DNA of 64,000 bases, taken from NCBI GenBank assembly GCA_964650965.1, contig CAZYYO010000001.1, positions 1 through 64,000 on the forward strand. The letters run 5' to 3'. The stretch comes from CAZYYO01 sp964650965. Its GTDB lineage: Bacteria > Bacillota > Clostridia > Lachnospirales > Lachnospiraceae. Of this stretch, positions 26,041 to 34,266 are shown one piece after another. Both the position numbers and the translations under genes were made by a program. The notes below the pieces were generated by a model that searched no databases, was not told the origin of the DNA, and worked only from the letters and a program-made list of their open reading frames with translations. Within the stretch, counting starts at the first letter, position 1. Each line of letters begins with the position of its first letter.

Positions 26041-26511
26041 ATGGCAAAGGACATTATAACATTAACAATTGGCAAACAAAAAAACATTGCATTGATTGCA
26101 CATGACGGAAAGAAGGCTGAAATTATTCAGTGGTGTAACGATCATAAGGAAATATTAAAACACCATTTTTTATGTGGAACAGGTACTACTGCAAAAATGA
26201 TTACAGACAAGACCGGGCTTCCAGTCAAAGGATACAACAGTGGTCCTCTTGGAGGAGATCAGCAAATTGGTGCGAAGGTTGTAGAGGGACAGATTGATTT
26301 AATTATTTTCTTTTCCGACCCATTAACAGCACAGCCTCATGATCCGGATGTGAAGGCATTGCTTCGTATCGCACAGGTATATGATATCCCTATTGCAAAT
26401 AATAAAGCAACGGCAGACTTTATGATTACATCATCTTATATTAATGAAGAATATAATCATGACGTGATTAATTTCCAAAAAAATGTACAGGACCGGGCTA
26501 ATACGTTATAG
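26041..26511 (+). CDS. mgsA: Methylglyoxal synthase
   Basis: Converts dihydroxyacetone phosphate to methylglyoxal and phosphate, a bypass of lower glycolysis when phosphate is short. The 156-residue product has ALIAHDGKKAE, GTGTTAKMI (phosphate-binding), SGPLGGDQQIGA and DPLTAQPHDPDVKAL with the catalytic acidic residues. Length is typical. AAAAGGAGG precedes the ATG. Confidence 0.96.
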   Translation: MAKDIITLTIGKQKNIALIAHDGKKAEIIQWCNDHKEILKHHFLCGTGTTAKMITDKTGLPVKGYNSGPLGGDQQIGAKVVEGQIDLIIFFSDPLTAQPHDPDVKALLRIAQVYDIPIANNKATADFMITSSYINEEYNHDVINFQKNVQDRANTL

Positions 26512-26564
26512 AATATTTAAGAAATTGAATAAAAATGTGATAGTAGAATTCACAGGAGATACAT

Positions 26565-27218
26565 ATGATAGAACAAGAAGAACAGGAAATAGAAAACAAT
26601 AAAAACAGTAGTTGGGCAGGTGCCCTTGGAAATATATTACTTTCCGGTATGTTTGTTGCATTAGGGTTTTTGATGCTGCTGATTCCTGATATGAAGCTGA
26701 TATTTTTTTGTTATGGCATTGGATGTGTGTTTCTTATTTGCGGTATCTGCTTTATTGTACGGTTTTTCATTAAGGAAGAATATCGCAGGCTTTCTAGCTA
26801 TGGGTTTTCTGCCGGCACGCTGCTTGTGATATTAGGTGGCTGTGCACTGATTCGAAGCCAGCAAATTGCAGGTTATGCACAGTTTTTCCTTGGCATTCTG
26901 GTTCTACTGGAAGGCATTATCATATTACAAAATGCGTTGCAGCTAAAGTATCTTCAGGGAAAGCTTTGGGCAGTGAATCTGGTTATGGCACTTCTGGCTG
27001 TTCTTGGAGCATTGTTGATCCTGCTGGATGTGAAGCCTGTCCTTGGACGATTTCCTGACTTTTTATATTATTTGTTAATTTACGCAGGCATTGCAGGATT
27101 GATATCCTTTCTATATGTGGCTTTTCGCATTCATCAGTATGAGCTGGAACAGGAACAGGAAGCAAAGCGGGAATATGAACGGAACTTAGAAGAAAGTACA
27201 GAAGCATCAGAGGTTTAA
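26565..27218 (+). CDS. HdeD/DUF308-like membrane protein
   Basis: 217-residue integral membrane protein with about six closely spaced hydrophobic segments (from residue 23 to about 188), a short acidic N-terminus and a charged Glu-rich C-terminal tail. The repeated pattern of paired helices joined by short loops resembles the HdeD/DUF308 family. No catalytic motif is seen and the function is unknown. CAGGAG lies upstream of the ATG. Confidence 0.7.
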   Translation: MIEQEEQEIENNKNSSWAGALGNILLSGMFVALGFLMLLIPDMKLIFFCYGIGCVFLICGICFIVRFFIKEEYRRLSSYGFSAGTLLVILGGCALIRSQQIAGYAQFFLGILVLLEGIIILQNALQLKYLQGKLWAVNLVMALLAVLGALLILLDVKPVLGRFPDFLYYLLIYAGIAGLISFLYVAFRIHQYELEQEQEAKREYERNLEESTEASEV

Positions 27219-27259
27219 CCAACCAAGCCAATGGTTCTCACAGAAAATGAGGTGGTTAT

Positions 27260-28438
27260 ATGGCAAATATAGCTGATTACATAAAATGGAGAGGGGATAT
27301 TGATTTCTCCATGGATCCATTTAATGAAGTGGATAATTTGATTTTTGCAGAGCTGGCATATGTTGATTTCAGCGAAATCGTGCCAGGCCCCAAGGTACAG
27401 GAGTGGGTATCCTTGTCCCAGGTGCATCAGGCTTTCTTTGAGAAATATGACCGGGATGAGATTATGTCCAGGGTTTCTTCTACCAAGGTGGCTCCATTTT
27501 TGATGGATGATATGGTGACGTCCCGCAGGTTTTGTGATGTTAAGCTGTCAGGATACGTGAATCAGATTGATACAGCAACCCAGAGTCAGTTTTCTGTAGT
27601 TACCTTTTTATTACCGGACGGTACGCTGTATGTGGCTTATCGAGGAACCGATAATACCATTGTTGGCTGGAAAGAGGACTTTAATATGTCCTTTCTTTAT
27701 CAAACACCAGGCCAGATATCAGCAGCCAAATATATAGATGATAATTTTAAATACACCCTTCGACCAATTCGGGTGGGAGGACATTCCAAAGGTGGAAATT
27801 TTGCTGTCTATGGGGCAACCTTTTGCGATAGAAGAATTCAGGATAAGATTATTCAGGTGTATTCCAATGATGGACCGGGATTCTTAGATCAGGTAACAAC
27901 CTCCCAGGAATATGCCAGAATTATAAGCAGGGTTACCAGTATTATTCCGGAGCAGTCCATTGTGGGTATGCTTTTAGAGAATCATTTACATCATATAATC
28001 GTGCAAAGCTCTCAAACAGGTGCGTATCAGCATGATGCCATGTCCTGGCAGGTTCGGGGCAAGCAATTTGTATATGCACCTGCATTATCAGAAAATAGTA
28101 TTTATCTGGATCGTACCCTAAAGAACTGGGTGTTGGAGCAGGATTTACAACGTCGCAAGGAATTTGTAGATATCTTATTTGAGATTATTGCCAGTACTGG
28201 AGCGTCGACCATGGATGAGTTTACCTCTTCCGGATGGAAAGCACTTCTTGATATGTCTAAAACCATGACGGGAATGCCCCTTGAGAAACAAAGTGCATTT
28301 CGAGAGGTTGTTAAGGCACTGGTTATTTCTTCCGGGGATACCCTGGTGCAGTCTATGAGGGATAAGCTGTCGGTGATTGAAAAAGTACCGTTTATTGACA
28401 GGCTGTCTTTTTTGGATAAGGGGAAGAATAATAATTGA
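27260..28438 (+). CDS. DUF2974 (Mbeg1-like) alpha/beta-hydrolase-fold protein
   Basis: 392-residue protein of the DUF2974/Mbeg1-like family. It has a lipase-like nucleophile elbow, GGHSKGGN (Ser176), preceded by YVAYRGTDNTIVGWKEDF (about 124-141), a segment common in this family. The N-terminal FNEVDNLIFAELAYVDF is also characteristic. No signal peptide, so a cytoplasmic hydrolase is likely; the substrate is unknown. GAGGTGG precedes the ATG. The downstream end abuts a very long inverted repeat. Confidence 0.85.
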   Translation: MANIADYIKWRGDIDFSMDPFNEVDNLIFAELAYVDFSEIVPGPKVQEWVSLSQVHQAFFEKYDRDEIMSRVSSTKVAPFLMDDMVTSRRFCDVKLSGYVNQIDTATQSQFSVVTFLLPDGTLYVAYRGTDNTIVGWKEDFNMSFLYQTPGQISAAKYIDDNFKYTLRPIRVGGHSKGGNFAVYGATFCDRRIQDKIIQVYSNDGPGFLDQVTTSQEYARIISRVTSIIPEQSIVGMLLENHLHHIIVQSSQTGAYQHDAMSWQVRGKQFVYAPALSENSIYLDRTLKNWVLEQDLQRRKEFVDILFEIIASTGASTMDEFTSSGWKALLDMSKTMTGMPLEKQSAFREVVKALVISSGDTLVQSMRDKLSVIEKVPFIDRLSFLDKGKNNN

Positions 28439-28486
28439 TGGCTATAGGCAGATAAATAGTGTATTAGAGATTTTTGAATGGGTTAG

Positions 28487-28638
28487 GCAGATTGTGCAGA
28501 CCCCAGGCTGGCAGGTGACAATTTTTGGAAATAAGCTTTTCTAAGTATTCCAGGACGTTTTGTTTCTGGAGGCGACGCAAACGGTTAATTTCCTTCAATA
28601 GTCGCCTGCCAGCCTGGGGTCTGCACAATCTGCTTTTT
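28487..28638 (+). repeat. Long inverted repeat: 33-bp stem, 81-nt loop, U tract
   Basis: Left arm 28487-28519 and right arm 28601-28633 pair over 33 bp with a single G-U; the outer 29 bp are a perfect match. Core sequence of the left arm includes CAGACCCCAGGCTGGCAGG. A TTTTT run follows the right arm. A second hairpin is possible: AGGCGAC (28570-28576) with GTCGCCT (28601-28607), which competes for the inner part of the right arm. It could be an unusually long terminator for the DUF2974 gene, a MITE-like mobile repeat, or a structured RNA. Confidence 0.8.
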
Positions 28639-28803
28639 CATTTACAATACTGTGGGATTTACAGATAGTAAAGAGAGGGTATTTGGAAAATATAAACAAA
28701 TTATTAAATTATGCGAAATAGAGAAAAGTGAGAAAAATTGAGTATTTGGGAGAATGAGTGAGTATTTGCTAGATTCTTATTTGATTTTTAGCGATTGTTG
28801 TAT

Positions 28804-28832
28804 TTGCAGAATAGACAATGTAATTCTATTAT
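28804..28832 (+). promoter_or_regulatory. Promoter for groES-groEL
   Basis: TTGCAG (28804-28809), 17-nt spacer, TATTAT (28827-28832). The CIRCE operator begins 12 nt downstream, covering the expected transcription start. The preceding AT-rich 160 bases (28639-28800) hold nothing I can name apart from a GAGTATTTG direct repeat. Confidence 0.6.
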
Positions 28833-28844
28833 ATGACTAATGAA

Positions 28845-28871
28845 TTAGCACTCGTACATTTCGAGTGCTAA
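28845..28871 (+). promoter_or_regulatory. CIRCE element (HrcA operator)
   Basis: TTAGCACTC-N9-GAGTGCTAA, a perfect match to the consensus inverted repeat bound by the heat-shock repressor HrcA. It lies directly upstream of groES. No hrcA gene is in the window. Confidence 0.98.
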
Positions 28872-28897
28872 CAAAACAGAAATAAGGAGGCAATATT

Positions 28898-29182
28898 ATG
28901 AATTTAGTACCATTATCTGACAGAGTTGTTTTAAAACAATGTGAAGCAGAGGAAACCACAAAATCTGGAATTATTTTGGCTAGTGCAGCACAGGAAAAGC
29001 CAATGGAAGCACAGGTAATTGCAGTGGGTCCTGGTGGTGTAATTGATGGAAAAGAAGTTACCATGCAGGTTAGAGAAGGACAGAAGGTTATTTATTCTAA
29101 ATATGCTGGTACAGAAGTGAAATTAGAAGGCGAAGATTATATTATTGTAAAACAGGATGATATTTTAGCAATTGTAGAATAA
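28898..29182 (+). CDS. groES: Co-chaperonin GroES
   Basis: 94-residue cap subunit of the GroEL folding chamber. It begins MNLVPLSDRVVLKQ and has the mobile loop region EETTKSGIILA and the typical YIIVKQDDILAIVE end. AAGGAGG lies 9 nt upstream of the ATG. Regulated by the CIRCE element just upstream, and followed after 49 nt by groEL. Confidence 0.98.
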   Translation: MNLVPLSDRVVLKQCEAEETTKSGIILASAAQEKPMEAQVIAVGPGGVIDGKEVTMQVREGQKVIYSKYAGTEVKLEGEDYIIVKQDDILAIVE

Positions 29183-29231
29183 GCTGTAAGAACAATATTT
29201 TTGTAAATAATAAGAAAGAAGGAAAATGATT

Positions 29232-30854
29232 ATGGCAAAGGAAATTAAATATGGTGCAGATGCCAGAGCTGCCTTAGAGGCTGGTGTTGATAAATTAGCG
29301 GATACCGTTCGAGTTACCATTGGACCAAAAGGAAGAAACGTGGTATTAGACAAATCCTATGGTGCTCCATTGATTACCAATGATGGTGTTACCATTGCAA
29401 AGGAAATTGAGCTGGAAGACCCTTATGAAAATATGGGAGCACAGCTGGTTAAGGAAGTAGCTACCAAAACCAATGATGTGGCTGGAGATGGAACAACAAC
29501 AGCTACTGTTCTTGCTCAGGCAATGATTAAAGAAGGTATGAAGAACCTTGCTGCCGGTGCAAACCCAATCGTTCTTCGTCGTGGTATGAAAAAAGCCTGT
29601 GAGGCTGCAGTAGATTCCATTGTTGGAATGAGCCAGAAGGTAAATGGTAAGGATCAAATTGCCAAGGTTGCATCTATCTCTGCTGGAGATGATGAGGTTG
29701 GAGCAATGGTAGCAGATGCTATGGAACGCGTCAGCAATGATGGTGTTATTACCATTGAAGAGTCTAAGACTATGCAGACCGAGCTTGACCTGGTAGAAGG
29801 TATGCAGTTTGATCGTGGATATATTTCCGCTTATATGGCAACAGATATGGATAAGATGGAAGCAGTACTTGATGATCCATACATTCTGATTACCGATAAG
29901 AAAATCAGTAACATTCAGGAAATCCTTCCATTATTAGAGCAGATTGTTCAGTCAGGCTCTAGACTGTTAATTATTGCTGAGGATGTAGAGGGCGAAGCTC
30001 TTACTACATTAATTCTGAACAAATTACGTGGAACCTTCAATGTGGTTGCAGTAAAAGCACCTGGATATGGTGACAGAAGAAAAGAAATGCTTCAGGATAT
30101 TGCAATCCTTACAGGTGGTCAGGTGATTTCCGAAGAAGTAGGACTGGAATTAAAGGATACTACCATTGAACAGTTAGGTAGAGCAAAATCTGTTAAGGTT
30201 CAGAAGGAAAATACCGTTATTGTTGATGGTGAAGGAAATAAAGATGATATCGCTGCACGTGTTGCTCAGATTCGTGGACAGATTGAAGAAACCACTTCTG
30301 AATTCGACAAAGAGAAGTTGCAGGAGCGTCTTGCCAAGTTAGCAGGCGGTGTTGCTGTTATTCGTGTTGGTGCTGCAACAGAAACAGAAATGAAGGAAAG
30401 CAAGCTGAGAATGGAAGATGCCTTAAATGCAACCAGAGCAGCGGTAGAAGAAGGAATTATTGCTGGTGGTGGTTCTGCTTACATTCATGCATCCAAGGAT
30501 GTGGCTAAATTAGCAGAAACTCTTTCCGGAGACGAGAAAACAGGTGCAAATGTAATTTTGAAAGCATTAGAGGCTCCTTTATACTATATTTCTGCAAATG
30601 CAGGTCTGGAAGGCTCTGTTATTATTAATAAAGTAAAAGAAATGAATCCTGGCGAAGGATTTGATGCTTACAAAGAGGCTTATGTAGATATGGTTGAAGC
30701 TGGAATCTTAGATCCTGTAAAGGTTACAAGAAGTGCCCTGCAGAATGCTAACTCTGTAGCATCTACATTACTTACGACAGAATCTGTAGTAGCTGATATT
30801 AAAGAAAATACCCCAGAAATGCCAGCAGCTCCTGGTGGAATGGGAATGATGTAG
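29232..30854 (+). CDS. groEL: Chaperonin GroEL
   Basis: 540-residue ATP-dependent chaperonin subunit. It has GPKGRNVVLDKSYGAP, the nucleotide-binding GDGTTTATVLA, and the C-terminal GGMGMM tail. An in-frame ATG at 29226 would add two residues; MAKEIKYG at 29232 is the usual start and has AAGAAGGA upstream. Followed by a strong terminator. Confidence 0.99.
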   Translation: MAKEIKYGADARAALEAGVDKLADTVRVTIGPKGRNVVLDKSYGAPLITNDGVTIAKEIELEDPYENMGAQLVKEVATKTNDVAGDGTTTATVLAQAMIKEGMKNLAAGANPIVLRRGMKKACEAAVDSIVGMSQKVNGKDQIAKVASISAGDDEVGAMVADAMERVSNDGVITIEESKTMQTELDLVEGMQFDRGYISAYMATDMDKMEAVLDDPYILITDKKISNIQEILPLLEQIVQSGSRLLIIAEDVEGEALTTLILNKLRGTFNVVAVKAPGYGDRRKEMLQDIAILTGGQVISEEVGLELKDTTIEQLGRAKSVKVQKENTVIVDGEGNKDDIAARVAQIRGQIEETTSEFDKEKLQERLAKLAGGVAVIRVGAATETEMKESKLRMEDALNATRAAVEEGIIAGGGSAYIHASKDVAKLAETLSGDEKTGANVILKALEAPLYYISANAGLEGSVIINKVKEMNPGEGFDAYKEAYVDMVEAGILDPVKVTRSALQNANSVASTLLTTESVVADIKENTPEMPAAPGGMGMM

Positions 30855-30863
30855 AGTTTAACG

Positions 30864-30893
30864 AAAAATGGTGCCTATGGCACCATTTTTTTT
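30864..30893 (+). terminator. Intrinsic terminator after groEL
   Basis: AAAAATGGTGCC (30864-30875) and GGCACCATTTTT (30879-30890) around a TAT loop, with the T run continuing to 30893. Confidence 0.95.
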
Positions 30894-30903
30894 GCAGTAA
30901 ACG

Positions 30904-30932
30904 TTGTGTGTAATAACCAAATGTGTTACAAT
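30904..30932 (+). promoter_or_regulatory. Promoter for the DegV gene
   Basis: TTGTGT (30904-30909), 17-nt spacer, TACAAT (30927-30932), just after the groEL terminator. Confidence 0.6.
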
Positions 30933-30992
30933 TTTAATGTTGTGAATACCACGGATATTTAAGTGTGTACATTACATATTAAGGAGGAATGG

Positions 30993-31859
30993 ATGAGTAA
31001 AGTAGCGATTCTAACAGATAGCAACTGCGGGATTACACAAAAGGAGGCAGATGCCTTAGATATTTATGTAATGCCAATGCCTTTTTATATTAACGATGAA
31101 TTATTTTATGAAGATATTGATTTAACGCAAGAACAGTTTTATGGAAAGCTGAAGGAGGGGGGCACCATTACCACCTCCATGCCTTTGGTAGGGGATGTGA
31201 CAGACAAATGGGATGAATTATTAAAGTCCTATGATGAGGTTATTTACATTCCCATGTCCAGCGGCCTTAGCAGCTCCTGTGAGACGGCGTATATGCTGTC
31301 ACAGGATTATGAGGGTAAGGTTTGTGTCGTAGATAATCAGAGGATTTCTGTAACCATGAAGACATCCGTTATGGATGCTAAGAAGATGGCAGATGCTGGT
31401 AAATCTGCAGCAGAGATTAAGAAGATTCTTGAGGATACCAAATTAGAGAGCAGTATTTATATTATGGTAGATACCTTAGAATATCTGAAGAAGGGTGGAA
31501 GAATTACGCCAGCAGTTGCTGCGATAGGTTCTTTGTTAAAAATCAAACCCATACTTCAAATTCAGGGAGAACGCTTGGATACCTTTGCAAAGGCAAGAAC
31601 CACCAAGCAGGGGAAAACCATTATGTTAGATGCCATTGCCTCTGATATGAAGAATCGTTTTCATGATCCAGAGGGTGAGAATTGTATTATTGCCATGGCA
31701 CATACCAACAATCAGCAGGCTGCAGAGGAGTTCAGAGAAGAAATCCTTCAAAGATGGCCAAACAGAGAGATTATTTTAGATCCTCTGTCCTTAAGTGTTG
31801 CGTGTCATATTGGACCGGGTTCTCTGGCAGTTACCTGTACCAAGAAGTTAGATATTTAA
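30993..31859 (+). CDS. DegV-family fatty-acid-binding protein
   Basis: 288-residue protein of the DegV (FakB-like) family, which binds fatty acids; some members present them to the kinase FakA. It has the N-terminal AILTDSNCGI and ITTSMPLVGDV, SSGLSSSCETA (lipid-head contact region) and TLEYLKKGGRI motifs. AAGGAGG at 30981-30987 fixes the ATG at 30993 rather than a GTG at 30963. No fakA is in the window, so the kinase partner is unknown. purA follows after 29 nt. Confidence 0.93.
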   Translation: MSKVAILTDSNCGITQKEADALDIYVMPMPFYINDELFYEDIDLTQEQFYGKLKEGGTITTSMPLVGDVTDKWDELLKSYDEVIYIPMSSGLSSSCETAYMLSQDYEGKVCVVDNQRISVTMKTSVMDAKKMADAGKSAAEIKKILEDTKLESSIYIMVDTLEYLKKGGRITPAVAAIGSLLKIKPILQIQGERLDTFAKARTTKQGKTIMLDAIASDMKNRFHDPEGENCIIAMAHTNNQQAAEEFREEILQRWPNREIILDPLSLSVACHIGPGSLAVTCTKKLDI

Positions 31860-31888
31860 ATTAATTATAGATTCAGGAGGAATTGATC

Positions 31889-33163
31889 ATGGTAAAAGCA
31901 GTCGTAGGAGCCAACTGGGGCGATGAAGGAAAAGGCAAAATCACAGATATGCTGGCTAAGGAAGCGGATATAATCGTTCGTTTTCAGGGTGGTGCCAATG
32001 CAGGTCATACCATTGTAAATAATTATGGAAAATTTGCATTACATACTTTGCCATCTGGTGTATTTTATAATCATACCACCAGTATTATTGGAAATGGAGT
32101 GGCATTAAATATTCCAATTTTATTTAATGAAATTAAATCCATTACCGATCAGGGCGTTCCTGAACCTAAAATTCTTGTTTCTGACAGGGCTCAGATTGTT
32201 ATGCCTTATCATATCCTGTTTGATCAGTATGAAGAGGAACGATTAGGAAAAGAATCCTTTGGCTCTACCAAGTCAGGAATTGCACCTTTTTACTCTGATA
32301 AATATGCAAAAATTGGATATCAGGTAAGCGAGTTATTTGATGAAGAGCTGCTGAAAAAAAAGGTGGTTAAAACCTGCGAATTAAAGAATGTAATGTTAGA
32401 GCATGAATATAAGAAGCCTTTATTAAAGCCAGAAGAGCTGTTAGAGACACTTCATGAATATCGTGATATGGTTGCTCCTTATGTATGCGATGTATCAAAG
32501 TATCTGTGGGATGCCATTCATGAGGGCAAGGAAATTCTTTTGGAAGGACAGCTGGGTACCTTAAAGGATCCTGACCACGGAATCTATCCAATGGTTACCT
32601 CCAGCTCCACCTTGGCAGCCTACGGTGCGATTGGTGCAGGCATTCCTCCTTATGAGATTAAGAAGGTAATTACCGTATGCAAGGCTTATTCTTCCGCAGT
32701 AGGTGCTGGTGCATTTGTCAGTGAAATCTTTGGAGAAGAAGCAGATGAATTAAGAAGACGTGGTGGTGACGGTGGAGAATTTGGTGCAACCACAGGTCGT
32801 CCAAGAAGAATGGGCTGGTTTGACTGTGTAGCCAGCAAATATGGATGTCGTCTTCAGGGAACAACAGATGTAGCATTTACCGTATTGGATGTTCTTGGTT
32901 ATTTAGAGGAAATCCCAGTATGTGTAGGCTATGAAATTGATGGAGAGGTAACTACAGACTTCCCAGTGACCCATAAATTAGAGAAGGCAAAGCCGGTTAT
33001 TAAGACCCTGCCAGGCTGGAACTGTGATATTCGTGGTATTAAGGAATATGATAAGCTTCCAGAGAACTGCAGAAACTATATTGAATTTGTTGAAAAGGAG
33101 ATTGGATTCCCAATTACAATGGTATCCAATGGTCCTGGAAGAGATGAAATCATTTATCGTTAA
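31889..33163 (+). CDS. purA: Adenylosuccinate synthetase
   Basis: Converts IMP and aspartate to adenylosuccinate with GTP, the first committed AMP step. The 424-residue product begins with the GTP-binding loop ANWGDEGKGK, and has FQGGANAGHT, GVALNIP, GATTGRPRRMGWFD and a late VSNGPGRDE. A TTG at 31883 is in frame but the ATG at 31889 has CAGGAGG 9 nt upstream. Ends in a strong terminator. Confidence 0.98.
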   Translation: MVKAVVGANWGDEGKGKITDMLAKEADIIVRFQGGANAGHTIVNNYGKFALHTLPSGVFYNHTTSIIGNGVALNIPILFNEIKSITDQGVPEPKILVSDRAQIVMPYHILFDQYEEERLGKESFGSTKSGIAPFYSDKYAKIGYQVSELFDEELLKKKVVKTCELKNVMLEHEYKKPLLKPEELLETLHEYRDMVAPYVCDVSKYLWDAIHEGKEILLEGQLGTLKDPDHGIYPMVTSSSTLAAYGAIGAGIPPYEIKKVITVCKAYSSAVGAGAFVSEIFGEEADELRRRGGDGGEFGATTGRPRRMGWFDCVASKYGCRLQGTTDVAFTVLDVLGYLEEIPVCVGYEIDGEVTTDFPVTHKLEKAKPVIKTLPGWNCDIRGIKEYDKLPENCRNYIEFVEKEIGFPITMVSNGPGRDEIIYR

Positions 33164-33185
33164 GAAAATGAGACAAATACCAAAG

Positions 33186-33209
33186 AGGACCACGGTTGTG
33201 GTCCTTTTT
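33186..33209 (+). terminator. Intrinsic terminator after purA
   Basis: AGGACCAC (33186-33193) and GTGGTCCT (33198-33205) around a GGTT loop, then TTTTT. Confidence 0.93.
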
Positions 33210-33318
33210 CCATGCCTTCACAATATTTACACATTTTCAACACGCAAATGGCACAGATATTCTTTAGGATAATTAAGGTATGGTGCATTTTATTTGCACA
33301 GCAAAAGGAGGAGCGAAC

Positions 33319-34266
33319 GTGATTGAAATCAATCATCTGATTAAAAAATTCGGAGACCATGTAGCAGTAAATGATATTAGTCTGCAGGTTCTTCCAGGAA
33401 AAATTTACGGCTTTTTAGGACCAAATGGTGCCGGTAAAAGTACAACCATGAATATTATAACAGGTTATATTGGAGCTACCAGTGGACAGGTCATTGTTAA
33501 CGGCCATGATATCTTCAAGGAGCCTGAGGAAGCCAAGAAATGTATTGGTTATCTTCCGGAAATTCCACCTTTGTACATGGATATGACAGTAAGAGAGTAT
33601 TTAAGCTTTGTAGCGGAACTAAAGCAGCTTCCTAAGGCAGACCGGGAGCCTGAGGTGGAAGAAGTGATGGCTATGACTAAGATTGCTGATATGGAGCACC
33701 GCTTGATTAAGAATTTATCCAAGGGGTATCGTCAGCGTGTTGGATTAGCTCAGGCGGTGTTAGGCTATCCGGAGATTATTATATTAGATGAGCCAACGGT
33801 TGGTTTAGATCCAAAGCAAATCATTGAAATGAGAGAGTTGATTCGCAGTCTGGGGGAAAAGCATACCGTTATATTGTCTTCTCATATTTTATCTGAAGTA
33901 AGCGAGTTATGTGATCAGGTATTTATTATTTCCAAGGGAAAATTAGTGGCAAGTGACAGTACCGAGAATTTATCCAAGCATTTAAATTCCTCTCAGACGT
34001 TGGAGGTTTTGGTGAAATGTGATAGAAACAAGGCAGAGCAGATTGTGTCACAGTTACCTCATGTAAAGAAGTTAGAATGTAAGGATGGTTCTGAAGAAGG
34101 AACGGTTTCTCTTACCATTGGTGCAGATGCACAGGCCGATATTCGTGAAGAGGTATCCCTTGCATTTACAGAGGAAAAGATTGCAATTTATGAAATGAAA
34201 TTATTAGGTCAGTCTTTGGAAGATATATTCCTTGAGCTTACAAATCAGGAAGGAGAAACAGAGTAA
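33319..34266 (+). CDS. ABC transporter ATP-binding protein (GldA-like)
   Basis: 315-residue ATPase of an ABC-2-type exporter. Walker A is GPNGAGKST (34-42), the signature is LSKGYRQR, Walker B is IIILDEPTVGLDP, and the switch His is in SSHILSEV. The start is GTG at 33319 with AAAGGAGG at 33304-33311; a frame-extending ATG at 33280 lacks a ribosome binding site. The C-terminal 90 residues form the extra domain common in this class. Its stop overlaps the permease ATG (TAATG). Confidence 0.92.
   Translation: MIEINHLIKKFGDHVAVNDISLQVLPGKIYGFLGPNGAGKSTTMNIITGYIGATSGQVIVNGHDIFKEPEEAKKCIGYLPEIPPLYMDMTVREYLSFVAELKQLPKADREPEVEEVMAMTKIADMEHRLIKNLSKGYRQRVGLAQAVLGYPEIIILDEPTVGLDPKQIIEMRELIRSLGEKHTVILSSHILSEVSELCDQVFIISKGKLVASDSTENLSKHLNSSQTLEVLVKCDRNKAEQIVSQLPHVKKLECKDGSEEGTVSLTIGADAQADIREEVSLAFTEEKIAIYEMKLLGQSLEDIFLELTNQEGETE

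Noticed and set aside
28487..28633. Repeat unit as a CRISPR remnant
   Set aside because: Only two arms, inverted, unequal to any repeat-spacer pattern, and no cas genes.
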